DNA from: Antitrichia curtipendula | Lineage: Eukaryota > Streptophyta > Bryopsida > Hypnales > Leucodontaceae | Direction of reading: 5' to 3' | Assembly: GCA_951230915.1 (NCBI GenBank) | Contig: OX579637.1 | Location: forward strand, 28,706,001-28,770,000 | DNA length: 64,000 nucleotides | The notes under the pieces: model-generated | What the model was told of the DNA's origin: nothing | The model's database searches: none | Seen by the model: the letters and a program-made list of their open reading frames with translations, nothing else | Program-made: the position numbers and the translations under genes | Part shown: in pieces, positions 1 to 11,695 of the stretch | Layout of the letters: every line of letters starts with the position of its first letter | Position numbering within the stretch: position 1 is the first letter of the stretch

Positions 1-959
1 AAATCTGACGTGGTACGGGGGAAATGATGACGTGGTGGTCATCAAAGCTGATGTGGCCGCTGCAATGAATGATTTTCATAGCCGAAGTGCGTCAATACTG
101 CTGTCCACAGTGACATTAACAATGACGCGGACATGTTCCATGTGACATCTTGTTCGACCAACGTGTGTTCGTAATGAAAAGGTGCAAACATGCCTGTCAG
201 TTATAGGCAACGTCATTGGCAATGTTAGATGATCGAATTTGTTGTCTGCTGGAACTTTGATGTTGTTGTATTCGGCATGCACATGTAGTCTTCGTCGTTA
301 TTGCGCACGTCTTAACGGACGCACGCGCTCATGAACTTCCCTACATATGGTGTTCTCTTTGGCGTTTTGAGTGACGCACGGTCAATGGAGATGGAAAATT
401 ATGTGAATACTGGCGTTGTCATGAACAAGACACGGATCATGACTTTTTGGATTCATGATCAACGACAACATGCATAACAACGACTGAACCCACAATGCTG
501 CTGCAGACAATGTGGAGGTAAATATAGGCCGTGACAGACTTCCAGACATTGTAATGACAAAGACTGTATGAAAAAATGCCTCACTAGCAAGAAGGCAGAA
601 CATGACAACATCCACCGACCAAAGGCAAGTTTAGTACGGACTTCATTCAACAAACATGACTGTCTAATTGTATGTGTGAAGGATAGTAATCACACAATAC
701 ACAATAACATGATGTACAACACAGGGAGAAAGTACAGCCAACTGTAAACCAGGTTGTTAAAAAAATAATCCTTACAAGAACCATCGTATCCTTGTCCACA
801 ACAATAGGAAGGTAAGAACTACGGTTGATGGCAAAATTGCGTTACAATGACATATGCAGCCTACTTTTCCTTAAAATTGGCATGCATACCTTCTTGCTCC
901 ATGAAAGCAAAAAAAAGGGTTCTGTCTGTCCTTCAAGTAGTTCATGGTTGGTGACGCTC
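1..959. other. CACTA-1 left subterminal region (probable)
   Basis: No coding sequence recognised. The first 150 bases are dense in short motifs of the type TGACGTGG, TGACATCT and GATGTGG in both orientations. The same motif type fills the last 250 bases of the CACTA right end that terminates at 21272. By analogy with subterminal repeats of En/Spm elements I infer that the window opens inside the left subterminal zone of a CACTA element whose terminus lies left of base 1. The short reading frames here look like chance frames. Confidence 0.35.
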
Positions 960-2979
960 TCACTTCTTCCGAGGTCCCTCTGGTTTCTTTGTGTTTGTAA
1001 CCTATAAGTCATAGAGAAACAAGGCATGATTTAGCTACTGTTGCAACTTCCAGCCAACATCATTAAAACAACTGCTATTTTGCCAAAAATGAATATATTG
1101 AATTTCAACGAAAATTTTAAAAAAATGGCTTATTTCAGCGACGTCCCTCACCTTCGGTGATGCTGGTAGAGGTTTCGGGAGACCAATTGCCTTCTCTGGT
1201 CCGGCACGTTTCGTTGCCTTTGCTGCTATGGAGGTCTTCCCTGTCTGCACTGCTTGTGTTGCCTTTGTGGCACGCTTCGGGCGAGTTCTCAGTTCCATAC
1301 AAACTTCACTGTCATCCTGCAAGAATGTGACATGTCGGTGGATTTTTAGTCCACAATTTCTGGGTGCGGCAAGATAAGGTATACGCTAATCCGTGGACTA
1401 GATTTCCGCACTTCTGTAGCCACATACATTAAACTCTAAAACATCAATAATACAAAAACACTTTTCCAAGTCACCGTTCCTGAAGCTTATAACCAACGTC
1501 CTCGAAGGCTAATCCAGAAACTATGCAGAAATCCCCTTCCACGTCCTGCAAGACATCTACGTAGACGTCACTTGTTTAAACAAAAACAGACTAATGTGAT
1601 GTTTGACGTTTTCTGAGATGTGTCCACGAACATATAAAACACATTGCATGACGACGGCTGCTTCTCCTACGAAAACAAATGTACACAAATTGAAAGAATT
1701 TGGGTACCCTATGCTGGTTGGGGGCACTAGTGCAGGCGGCAGTTGCCCCTGCTTTTGTCACCTTGTCACTAGCCTCCACCATTGCGGGAACATCCCCCTC
1801 CACCTGCATGTCTTCAGAATCCTCTCTAATGGTGCCATTGTCATCTGATTTGTTTTCGGTGTCCTCTTGGCCGACTTCACCAACGTTGTTGTCAACGTCT
1901 GCATGGACATTGACATCATCTGCGTCGACAACAACAGCAACATCGTCGTCGACGCCTCTTCGGACAACATCAAGGCCAATGACAGGCAAAAGTGGAGCAC
2001 CTACTGCCGGCAACATTGGCAGAAGGAACTCTTTGTGCACACCTGTCCACCCTTTTGCTGTTGTGGAGGTCAAGCCCGACGTATCCAACAGCTTTGTAGA
2101 CAATGACGGCTCCGTGATTTTCTCGGGAGCATTGAGATCCTTGGTCCCTTGACCTTCAAGCAGTTGTTGCATCATGTATACTAGGCACTTCTGTGATGCA
2201 GTCATGTTCTCACCTAGTCGTGTAACGCTACCCTCCAATTGCATCATCCAAGTGCGCACAGCTTCAATTTCTCTTGCGTGATTTGGTGGTGTCCTCCGCT
2301 TCTCCTCTTGGACACGTTGGTATTCCTTGGCCACCTCCGCATCAACCTCCAGGTCGAAGGGTGGACGATTCAACTTCATGGTCTGTGGAGACGGTTGACA
2401 CATTCCATAGAAGAAGCACAATCAGGAACCTCAAACGCAAGGGTGCAAATAATGTCACAGAGTCACAACATTGTCTTGGATACTTACAAGAAAGACCCGC
2501 CACAAAGAATGCAATGCAGATGTCTTGCTGCTGTCATTGCTGACAGCTACTGGAAACGACGTCTGTCGCGACATCTCCTGCAACATTCACTAGCATTTCT
2601 TATGCAAGAATAATTGACAGGAGGCATTGATGCTGCAAAACTCACCAGGCGGAAGACAACCTCACGCTCAATGGCCTTCAATTGCGTTGTAGTGGAACCC
2701 TTTCCCCTCGAAATTAAACGCATGTGGTCCGACTTCTTCTGGGTAGCCTCGGTGGCGCGAGTTGCTACCAGTACGTTCCATTGGTCTTCATTGACATCGG
2801 GGGGATGTGGACGCAAGATTACCCCCCCTTGGTAATCAGGCGAACACCGACCAGGTTCTGTGCCTTTATCCACCTTTTTTAATATATGGAGGTGTTTGTA
2901 AGCGCGGTCCACTGTGCCTTCCAAGCAATGGATCTTTTTTGCTAACATCTCATAAGTGTCGTGGATGGCAGCACAACTA
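960..2979 (-). CDS. TNP1/Transposase_24-like protein of a CACTA element, four 3' exons
   Basis: Accessory protein of a plant CACTA (En/Spm) transposon; family members are thought to bind subterminal repeats. Four exons join in phase 0 with canonical borders: 2979-2646 (donor GTGAGT), 2382-1708 (acceptor CACAG, donor GTACCC), 1317-1152 (donor GTGAGG) and 1001-960, ending in TGA. The first exon carries the family-like stretch DVNEDQWNVLVATR then KKSDHMRLISRGKGSTTT, resembling the W...S....NR...GS core of Transposase_24. Next comes a charged region with EYQRVQEEKRR and a long D/E/V-rich stretch, and the C-terminus is Lys/Ala/Thr-rich. No internal stop in these exons, unlike most neighbours. The 5' exons are missing: at about 3.1 kb the sequence changes to an unrelated inserted repeat. 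A paralogous C-terminal exon lies at 58079-57930. The splice model is mine; the family is a pattern match. Confidence 0.55.
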
Positions 2980-3218
2980 CTAGAAATGCATGGATAACTC
3001 ACACGCTAATTGCGATGGTCAAGGGTTATAGTAAATTCTAAATACCTAAATATCTATCCTATGTCTAGGTTTGGCTGGTGTCGTAAAACAAAATATGAGG
3101 ATACATCTGGTTACCTAGAAAGTTGGGGGACATGGCTGATATTGGTACATTTTTTTTCGTTTTTAGAAGTCTAAACAATGGATCTTATCAAAATTAAGAT
3201 TCCCTACAAAAAAAGTAG
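2980..3218. other. Intron/junction sequence, no gene
   Basis: Starts with the acceptor region of the minus-strand TNP1-like gene and passes into AT-rich sequence. Somewhere between about 3.05 and 3.22 kb the CACTA sequence is replaced by the leader of the gag-like copy A. No target duplication could be defined. Confidence 0.3.
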
Positions 3219-3732
3219 TGTTAGAAAATTAATTAGAGTAAGAAACAGTTAAAAGTTTCCTGTAATTAATGGAAACCGGCACCGGATCCAAATCCGATTA
3301 ATCAGTTGAGGACCGTTTAGTATACCAGAATCCTGTCTCGATGTCTACCGGAATTGTACCGGAAGACCTATCGGAGAATAACAAATCATCCGGGTGGTCA
3401 AACGGCTCTATCAGACTTTTAGGATAGCCGTTAAACGGTAGGGGTGTTCCGCAATCATTGCGGAAATGGTTACCCTAACCGAAGGAATGCAACTTTTGAG
3501 ACTTGGCTGCGGATTAAGTTTTTCCACTTGGCATTCTCACTTAGGGATTGTTTAGTATCCTCTAAGCAAGAAACATATTCCTCACCGTGGTTAAGAGAGA
3601 AGAGGAAGATATGTATTGAGTTTCCGATTCCGATCTGGAAGAGAGGATTGGTGCAGAGGAAAGGAGTCCTCTATTTCGGAGAGAGAGTGTGAGGACTATC
3701 ATCTGAGAGTAACAACAAAGCCGTAGGAGAAG
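3219..3732 (+). promoter_or_regulatory. 5' leader of gag-like copy A
   Basis: Non-coding leader in front of the copy A reading frame. It is rich in CCGGA/TCCGG words, as is the region upstream of copy D on the opposite strand (53.83-53.96 kb), so this is probably the family's own 5' region rather than host DNA. It contains a perfect inverted repeat, TTCCGCAATCATTGCGGAA, at 3447-3465. I looked for an LTR pair and found none. Confidence 0.3.
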
Positions 3733-5661
3733 ATGGTGAAGGCAGAAGGAAGCGGAGCTGCTCAGATCAAGGTGAAAACAGTGAGCCCGGTTATTCCAAA
3801 GGATGAAGAAGGACGGAAACAATTGGAGGAGGATTTGGGTCGTATCGGGTGCATAAGGTTCTTGCGCCGACCATGGAGCTTGAAGGATAAAGAGATGATC
3901 CAGGAGCTGATGCGAGAGCAGTCCAACAAGTGGGACAAAACAAACCGTGTGCTTCCGGGCAAATGGACGCTCGAAACCTAGAAGAGGGTTTATGACTTTC
4001 CGCGCAAGGGAGAAGGGATGGCATCTCGGACCGATAAGTTTGCGGAAGGTAAGTTTGCCAATACACCCCACTCTAAGGATGGCTATGCAGTAGCTGATTG
4101 CAGAGTGGAGAGACATAGAAGGTTGCTGGAATTCCTGGTTCCCATTTTGTATCTGGAAAGGCCAAATCGGATAACAGTGATTTGGGCGAATATCCTTTTG
4201 GGGGCCCTGAGTGGAGAGAGGAAAGTTTTCTAGGGCAGCATTTTGAGAGACTTAGTAGGGAAGATGGTTTCCTCACTAGGGAATACCAAAGCCACCCCTA
4301 TAGACCCATTCCTCTTCCATCTCTATGACTATTTAGGAACCCTGAGAGGTCACGAGAGAACCGCATACAAGGCCGCAGCCACTCTCCTTAAGCTTAATAT
4401 AACCCCACCACGAGAACGGGAAAGTGAGGAGAAGAAGAAAGGACAGGATGAGGGATCGGGGAAGATTTCATGAGAGCCTTGGAAGAGCTCATCAAAGAAG
4501 AGGAAAGGAGATGAGAGGCTTCCGCGTTCCAGTAGAAAGAAAGGACACTATCGAGAGAGGAATGTGTCCCCGGATCCGGATGTGGATAGAACGGATCCTT
4601 TGGAGAAGGTCATAGAAGACTTAAGAAAGATCAGGGAGGAGTCGGATGTCAAGAGAGGTTTAGTCCAAAAGATCTGCGGTTTGTTAGGGGGGATTGATGT
4701 GTCCGACCTCACGGAGAAGGTAGAGGATTTGATCCGGGATAGTGATTCTCGGAAGTGGGAGAATAGGATTAAAGAACTAACCGAGAGGAACCTAGAGCTC
4801 CAATGACAATTGGAACAAAGTAAAGAGAGCAATAGAGAGATAAGAAGATTGTCGGCAGAAGCCGAGGGTTCGCTTAGGCAGATTCGGGTCTTTATTGAAC
4901 ATTCCGGGGACGTGGTGAATAAAGCCAAGTTATATGACAAAGAAATCCACATGGCCGGATCAGAAGCCGCGGCAAAGGCAGTAATGATTTTGGCTGAATA
5001 TTTGGAAGCCATGGAGAAGATCATATACAAGATCTGGGACATTTTGCACCAAGCGGGACAGTATCCAGTATCCGGGAAGGGAAAGGAGGTCGAACCAAGG
5101 CAGGAAGAGATGCTAAAGCCGCTGAATTCTGAAATGACGCCACCGCCCCCTCAGAAGCCAAAAGGTAAGCTGGAAGAGGAGAAGACCCCGATCAAGGAGG
5201 CATCCAAATCAAAATCCGGAGCTAAAGAAGGTTCCGTTCGAGGATCCGGGTCCAAGGAGCAGCAGTAGAAGGTGGAATCCCAATTCCGAACTCCATAGAA
5301 TAAGGGTTCCAAACCCTCCCCACGTACACTCGGCACAACGAGGAAGAAGATTACTCCTAAGCGGGGCCGAGAAGCATCCTCGGGGAATCAAGGATTAGAA
5401 AAAGGGGAGTCGCCAAGCAGCTCAGAAGATGAAAGAAGTATGACCGGATCCGGATCCAAGTCCGGATCACACAAAGACAAGGGTTCAGAAGGGGATTCCA
5501 ATCCCATACCACTCTCCTCCTCAAGCTTCAAAGGTAAAGCTCCGTCATCTTCCAGGGGAAGAGCAACACCTAGGGGGAAGCCGTCTGCAAGTTGTGTTCA
5601 GTCGCCAAGGAAGGGATCCGCAAAAGTTGAAGAACCTTCCCTGAAGCGACTTAGGAAGTAA
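3733..5661 (+). pseudogene. Gag-like repeat-family protein, copy A (decayed)
   Basis: One frame runs from ATG 3733 to TAA 5659-5661 but is cut by stops at 3979 (TAG), 4231 (TAG), 4471 (TGA), 4804 (TGA), 5266 (TAG) and 5296 (TAG). Layout: N-terminal domain with KDGYAVADC and ILYLERPNRITVIWANILLG, then a conserved DPFLFHLYDYLGTL segment, then a long coiled coil (about 4560-5060, with LTEKVEDLIRDSD and GDVVNKAKLYDKEIH), then a Lys/Ser/Pro-rich tail ending SLKRLRK. The same protein occurs at 21273-22662 (B), 28295-27882 (C) and 53480-53010 (D). Function unknown. The domain order (compact N domain, coiled coil, basic tail) suggests a capsid-like retroelement or plant transposon protein, but no protease, reverse transcriptase or zinc knuckle was found. 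Inserted inside CACTA sequence. Confidence 0.6.
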
Positions 5662-5821
5662 GTAGGAAGTTTCCTAGAAGTTAGTCAAGACAATAGTTCG
5701 AAAGTTGGTTTTTGTAGGAAGATAGGAAGTAATTACTAAGGTACTTTTTAGTTGAATGCACCTGGACTTCCACTTTCCGGGAAATCCGGATCTGAGATCC
5801 ACATTTTCTGGAATGACAGGG

Positions 5822-6556
5822 TTAGGGGTGAATGCAAGAAACACTTGTACTATTTGTTGCGTTTTGGTGTTTTTCATGACCAGTACTACGTGTACTACGA
5901 GTATTGTGAGTACTAGGAACGTCACAACAGAGGAACGTCACAGCAGAGGAAATTTTTCATGAACTAGTATTATGCACTACTACTCACTACGCTCCAGTAC
6001 TATGTTCTGCCATAGGTTGCCATAATTCGTAGAAAATGCCAGTTTAGATTTTGGTTTTTCATAAATACTGAATGACTTTAAAAAATTAAGGAAAAAAATG
6101 TCCATTTCTCCTAAGTCATTGAAGAGGGCATCCGCACAATGACAAACTGAATTTGATTTCTCAGTTTCTCTGAAATTACAGTGGAAGTCATGACACTTTA
6201 GGGCCTTCCACACGGCACTAGAAGCAATATTTTCAAAATCCCTTCCTTGAGAAGTTGGAATTTACTCATATAAACAAGCATGCCAAGTTACAACTTCAAT
6301 GACTTTGAAAAAGGTACTCCATAGTACTAGAAACCTCCAAAAGTGAATTTGTGACATTTTTTTGAAATTCACTTTCTCCTCCACAATGAATTTTGGAAGA
6401 ATCCAAAAAATTGCAGCGCGTTGGGCACATATACGCCCAACTTTGATATGAGTTTCAAGTTGTTTGCATCATTTTCCTAAAACTTATACCACACAACGAC
6501 TTTCGATTTGAAGATGTGACACAAAATAGTACAAGTGTTCCTTGCATTCACCCTTA
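5822..6556. mobile_element. MITE, Tourist/Harbinger-like, with TTA target duplication
   Basis: Element 5825-6553 (729 bp) with terminal inverted repeats of about 30 bp. The left end begins GGGGTGAATGCAAG and continues AAACACTTGTACTATT; the right end read inward is GGGTGAATGCAAGG then AACACTTGTACTATT, so only a few mismatches. The flanks are TTA at 5822-5824 and TTA at 6554-6556. A 3-bp TTA/TWA duplication with G-rich termini is the hallmark of PIF/Harbinger elements and their MITEs. No transposase is encoded, so it is non-autonomous. It sits in the 3' flank of copy A. If the extra left G is not part of the element, the duplication could instead be TTAG. Confidence 0.8.
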
Positions 6557-7005
6557 GTAGGAAAGTCAACAGGGAGGATAAGGAATGGCACCTATCATTC
6601 CCTTGTCCTTTGCTTTTTGACTCCAAGGATCTTTTAGGGTTCTTGGAGATTTCTATTTAGAGGTTGAAAGCTAGTTTTAACTCCGGGCAGAACATTCCAC
6701 GCATACCTAGTGAGGACAGAATAACCTGATACTAGAAGTCTAAGACATTGTCAAAATTGCGGTTTCCAGAAAATGTCGACTTAGACGTTGCATTTGACTA
6801 GTGCATGTCGCAACTGACGTCTACGACAACGACGGATTGATTGCAATCCATGAAGCTCCTGTCAGTGCCTTGCCCCCCACAAATTGTTGCTTGCCACTTT
6901 GGACTGAAAAACAGCATCACAGTGGACAAGTATAGGGTCAACTGTTCATAGTGTCTTCATATTTGACACCCACGAAAAAAGTTCACGATGCTGGGGTGTC
7001 TTCAC
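6557..7005. other. Gene-free flank between MITE and TNP2 pseudogene
   Basis: Continuation of the copy A 3' flank, then from about 6.76 kb sequence with CACTA-type words (GACGTCTACGACAACGACG). No gene seen. The junction between the inserted copy A unit and the CACTA host element is not resolved. Confidence 0.3.
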
Positions 7006-10000
7006 TCATTGCCGCCAATCCTCCAAGCATGCCGCATTATCTAAAACAAATGCATGCGCGTAGTTGTGGAATTCGTCAGACATTCTCCGCTTCCTCTGTA
7101 CATTAGATCGGAGAACCTCATCATTCATGGTGGCATCCTCCTCTGGTCCCAGACACGATGCACCGTTCCTCTGTATTGATGCATGTACTCTGTGCAAAAT
7201 CCAAGCGTGTCATCCATTCGATAGCCTTTTGCTATGCTTCTTTCCAAGTGTGCAAAAGTTCTGACATAGTCCTTCAAAGTCTTCATGTACCGCTCTATTG
7301 GGTACATCCACCGACAATGAATTGGACCACATCTGAACAATTGCTCCACCAAATGCACAGGCAAATGTGTCATGATATTCATAAATGTTGGTGGAAACTC
7401 CTTTTCCAACACGCAGGTTGCCATGACCACGTCTCGCATCATGGCCTCTTCCTTTGATACTAAGACCTCCTTTGCGCATAGTCTCTGAAAGACTCGGCTC
7501 ATTTTAATGGTAGCCAAGCGCACATTCGGGTCCAACAAATTTTGAACTGCCACCGGAAGGATTTACAACATAAGTTGCATACAAAACAAATAAGAGGGCA
7601 CGACTAAGGTAGAGCACTGGACTTGCATGTCTAGAAGTACAACTTAGGCTCGCTGAAAGTGCAGCCCTACAACTCCAGACTATATTGCTAGCATACCCAT
7701 GCTACTTCCAGCGTCCAATACGACATTAGATGTAACGTGTAGTGTTTTCGGTGATTTTGTCTACGACATAAAACTTAATACAACCGCGTTGTCTTCACGT
7801 CACTACAATAAAAAACCACATGAAGAGCATATTTGTTGATCATGGATGAACTTTGAGCGACCCAATTGTCATCAAGTACAATTGCTAGTCTATACCTCAC
7901 CTGCTGCATAAGAACGTGGTGGTTGTGTGTCTTCATATATTGGAGTTTCCCATCCACTAAACGCTTGTGAATGCTGCCCACATAATTTGAAGGCGTACGA
8001 ATATTGCAGACAGTAGTTACAAACTCCCTACGTTCACTTGGGTTCAACACGTATGGGGCATGCGGCATGTACTACTCATCTTGTTGTCATCGTGGAGGTT
8101 GTAGCCAGATTTCTTCGCGAATTCCTAGATCTTGAATATCCACCCGACTTCCCAGTGTATTGTTCATTCCCAAAAGAGTCTTCACAATGTTCTTGCAGAG
8201 ATTCTTCTTGCAATGCATACTGTCCAAGATGTGGCGATCTAGCAAATGCTACATCCAAGAAAACCAGAATCCAACAATATATTTAGTCCCACCTCTTATA
8301 TTGAAATGCATCCTCTCCTAGTTATCCAGAATGTAAACAATGAATTTTGTGCAGAAGTCTTCTGAAATTTGTTATTAGTAACTTCAATAATACTTAAACT
8401 GTGACTCTCGCAAAACTGTGCACGTTGCACGTGACGTACTGACATCCACGGTGACATCCATATTGACGCCGTTCTAGACGGTCCTCTTCACATTGTACAC
8501 TTTATAGTACACATGGAAATGTTTTCACTTTCACATAATGACATCAGATGTGATGTCCTACTAGAGCTAATTTTTGCCTGAAACGTAATGATGCAACCTA
8601 TGACGTTCGTGACCACGTCACCGTGGACGTCCACAAAGACAAAAACAGCGGAGCTTCATGCGAGGCTGCATTCTAACCACTCCTCAATAGTGATGACATG
8701 CCTATGCCAAAACTGAAAACGTATGAGAGTATGCCAAAACTGAAAACGTATGAAAGTATGCCAAAACTGAAAATGTATGAAAGTATGGTAAATGAGGTCT
8801 TACCTGCCAATATGGCAAGTTGTAAAAACTGCTCAGTTGTTTCACCCCTGTTACGTGTACAAGATCATCTTTTGCATTCTCCTTGTCATTCTATCCATGT
8901 CCAAGTATGATTGGCGCCAAGCTATATACCAGATGACGTTTTGCCCTGATAATGTGCTAGGCCTTCCATGATGCTCGCTTTTACCATTGAAGCGTTGATT
9001 TCGGCAGTAGGGATGATGTCGTACTAAATAACGATGTATGCCGCCATAAACTATCTTGAACCCTCTTGTGGTACTATCAGCAAACACATCACCTGTTTTG
9101 GCCATCCTTGCGTCCATCTCAGGGCCACAACAAGGACAACCCTTGTACCCCTTGTAGCACAAACCTGAAATTAAACCATATGCAGGGAAATATGAGATAG
9201 TCCACATCAGCAGAGCACGGAGGGTGAAAGAACAGTGGCCTTCACCTTGGGAGAAAGCAAGTGCTGGGACGCCTTGCCACAATTGCTGTAGTTCTTTCAA
9301 CAAAGGACGTATGAAGATGTCTATATTCTTTGCATTTGGAGACTGCTTTCCGGAGATGAGGATGCACAAAGAAATGAAAAATTTCTTTATGACAAACCAT
9401 GGCTCAAAATTGTAGATTAGAATGAACACTGACCACGTCGACCAATTCGTGTTGTTGAGTTTGAATGGATTCACGCCATCAAGTGCTAACGCTAGCCTCA
9501 TGTTCCTCATTTCAAATCCAAAGTCTCCAAACACGACGTCGGTGTTGATGTCCTTCCACGTTGGACTATCTACCACGAACCGCATGATGCCGTCGTCGCT
9601 GACATGTTTCATGTACCCTGTCAACATGCGCGCTATTTCAAATGACCTTCACATTTGCTTCAACCTTGGAATGAGAAGAAAGTGTCGAATGACCTTTGCC
9701 GGAATAGTATTTGTGCCGTCCACCCATCGTCCCTTGTTGCAAGTTGAGCAAATTGTTCAATAAGGCACACTTGTCTTTATACAAAACACATCCATTGGGG
9801 CAAGCATGTAAATTGTTGTACTGCAGCCCCAGTCATCGTATGCTCTTACGAGCAGCATAGTGCATATCAGGTAGTTTGTTCCCTGCAGGGATCAAGTCTG
9901 TGGACAAAAAGCGAAACAACTCATCAATGAACTTTTTGCTCACTCTAAAAGCAATGCACATGTTCATTAGGATAATTGTTGCGGACACTATGCTTGTTCT

Positions 10001-10470
10001 TGATCCCATGTACAACGGTGTCGTTGCTTGCTCATACATTTCTTCCAATCCATCTACTGTATCGCTCCCTTTGTCGTCATTGTCCCCTCCATCGCCTGTA
10101 GCAACAGCCTCATCGTGTAGCGCATCTCCTCTGTGCAAGGCTTCCATGACTTGCCGTTGGACTTCGTGGTATTCATCAAGAGGAGGAACCACCGCTTCAA
10201 CGTCGTTTGTCCCCACATCTGGTACATCCATGTCGCCAACGGTGTCACCAACAGCATCGCCGAAATCTCCGATGCCATTGTCGATGACGTCATTATCATA
10301 TACTGAATCCTCGATCCACATTCCACGTGGGGAGTAACCCTCGAGGGGGTCACCACCGAGAAGGGACTTCTTCAGAAATGGATCCCGACCCACTTGCAGA
10401 TGGTGACGTCGTATGACTGCGATGCTTTTGCGATGCCGTCCATGGCAATCCCTACAAGGACACCTATATG
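7006..10470 (-). pseudogene. CACTA (En/Spm) TNP2 transposase, decayed
   Basis: Relic of the transposase of a CACTA transposon, read on the minus strand. In order: Transposase-associated zinc segment RCPCRDCHGRH (about 10.44 kb); acidic linker; LEEMYEQATTPLYMG; NNLHACPNGCVLYKD (about 9.8 kb); the Transposase_21 core with DGVNPFKLNNTNWSTWSV, ALLMWTISYFPAYGLISG and GCPCCGPEMDAR (9.6-9.1 kb); RHILDSMHCKKNLCKNIVKT (8.24 kb); KTHNHHVLMQQ; and the DUF4218 signature EKEFPPTFMNIMTHLPVHLV with RWMYPIERYMKTLKDYVR (7.55-7.13 kb). An intron 8803-8249 has a GTAAGA donor and TGTAG acceptor in the expected place. Decay: in-frame TGA before LGLQYNNLHACP, a frameshift near 9.7 kb, a TGA after LKQM, stops near 8.85 kb and two stops after WLQPPR. 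The C-terminus fades near 7.0 kb with no DUF4216 visible on this strand. Confidence 0.85.
8704..8784. repeat. 27-bp tandem repeat, three copies, in TNP2 intron
   Basis: Three consecutive units starting at 8704, 8731 and 8758, each ATGCCAAAACTGAAAA plus 11 bases, with one or two differences per unit. The array lies just inside the intron, about 15 bp from the donor at 8803. No spacers, so not CRISPR-like. Confidence 0.8.
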
Positions 10471-11695
10471 CTCATATGTTCCGCTCCGTTGCTATACACA
10501 ATTCTGTGTGTAGAATTAAGTCACCCAAAGGGATGTGCCTCAGCATGCGACCGTCATCTCTTAGTCGAATGGTTTCACCGCGGACATGCGAACTACGATT
10601 CATGTATGCTGCCATGTCTAGCAGCAATCATGCACAGCTGCTGGTTTGCTGTTCCTGCATGTTCCCACTTCATCAAAGTTAAGTATGCGAACGACAAATT
10701 TTGACTAAGCTTTTCTACAGGCTACATCATAGACAATGTACACCACAGGATTCAACAGACGACATCATTGGCCTCAGCATCATTAGATTGCTTTTCCATC
10801 CCTTCCACATCTGCAAGCGGGATTATAGTATGCTACCTACAAGGTTGCCCCACTGACGGGTGGAATGACTGTAAATGCGGTTTAGGGTGGAATGGTCAGT
10901 CCTCTATGTCCCACACGACGTCTACATTGACGTCCTCTACAATAGCACCCACTACTTTCCATGTCAAATATGACGTCTATGTTGATACCATACTGGACAT
11001 TCAGCCCTCGCACCTAAACGAACACGTGGTAAGTAGACCTCCATGGCTATGACCATACATTATTATGGACTGAGAGGTACATCTTCTCTCCCCACTGTCT
11101 CCCATCTTAAAAAAGTTGTTACACTAACCTAAACTGCATGTGAAGAAACCTCGAATGAGAAAAGGCTCATGTACGCTTTCTGAGAGCGACTTTCGCGTTG
11201 CCTGCACAGTCATGCATGAATCGTTCGCTTTTACAGAACAACAATTGCCTATGTCTAGGACTGTATAGTGTACACTTCTCTCTTGCAGACCTTAATGGCA
11301 TACATCCATACTATTTGTTTGTATACTAGGACCGGCTAGTATTAATGATGTCCATTGGGACATCCAAAGAGAATCGTAGACTTTGTTTGCAACGAAATTA
11401 CGTCTAAGAAGATGTCCATTGTGACATCACAGTTGACAATACTTTGTGCCCATCGACTATGACTGCCCCTAAAAGAAAATTTTCCACGTGGCCACCTTGT
11501 ATCGCAGTGCGACAACGACCCACTCTATGGTGAGACCTCAGTGTGTACCTTACGGAGTGGCAACCATATGAAGATTACACTAGTGCTACTTACAATGAGC
11601 ACTTCCTTTGCTTACCGCTATGGATTCTTCCGCATGTTGCGGAATGTAGTCTAGGGCTATCTTTTTCGCTGAGGATTCCTTAGAAGCGCCTCAGA
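10471..11695. other. CACTA interior between divergent genes, TGACGTC-type motifs
   Basis: Intergenic stretch between the minus-strand TNP2 relic and the plus-strand TNP1-like gene. A short minus-strand frame at about 10.63-10.49 kb (starting MAAYMNRSSHVRGETIRL) could be a 5' exon of the transposase but is not recognised. Paired motifs such as GACGTCTACATTGACGTC (10.92 kb), GATGTCCATTGGGACATC (11.35 kb) and GATGTCCATTGTGACATC (11.41 kb) recur. A bidirectional promoter would be expected here; none could be pinpointed. Confidence 0.35.

Noticed and set aside
8704..8784. CRISPR-like repeat
   Set aside because: The three 27-bp units are directly adjacent without spacers; simple tandem repeat in an intron of a eukaryotic transposon.
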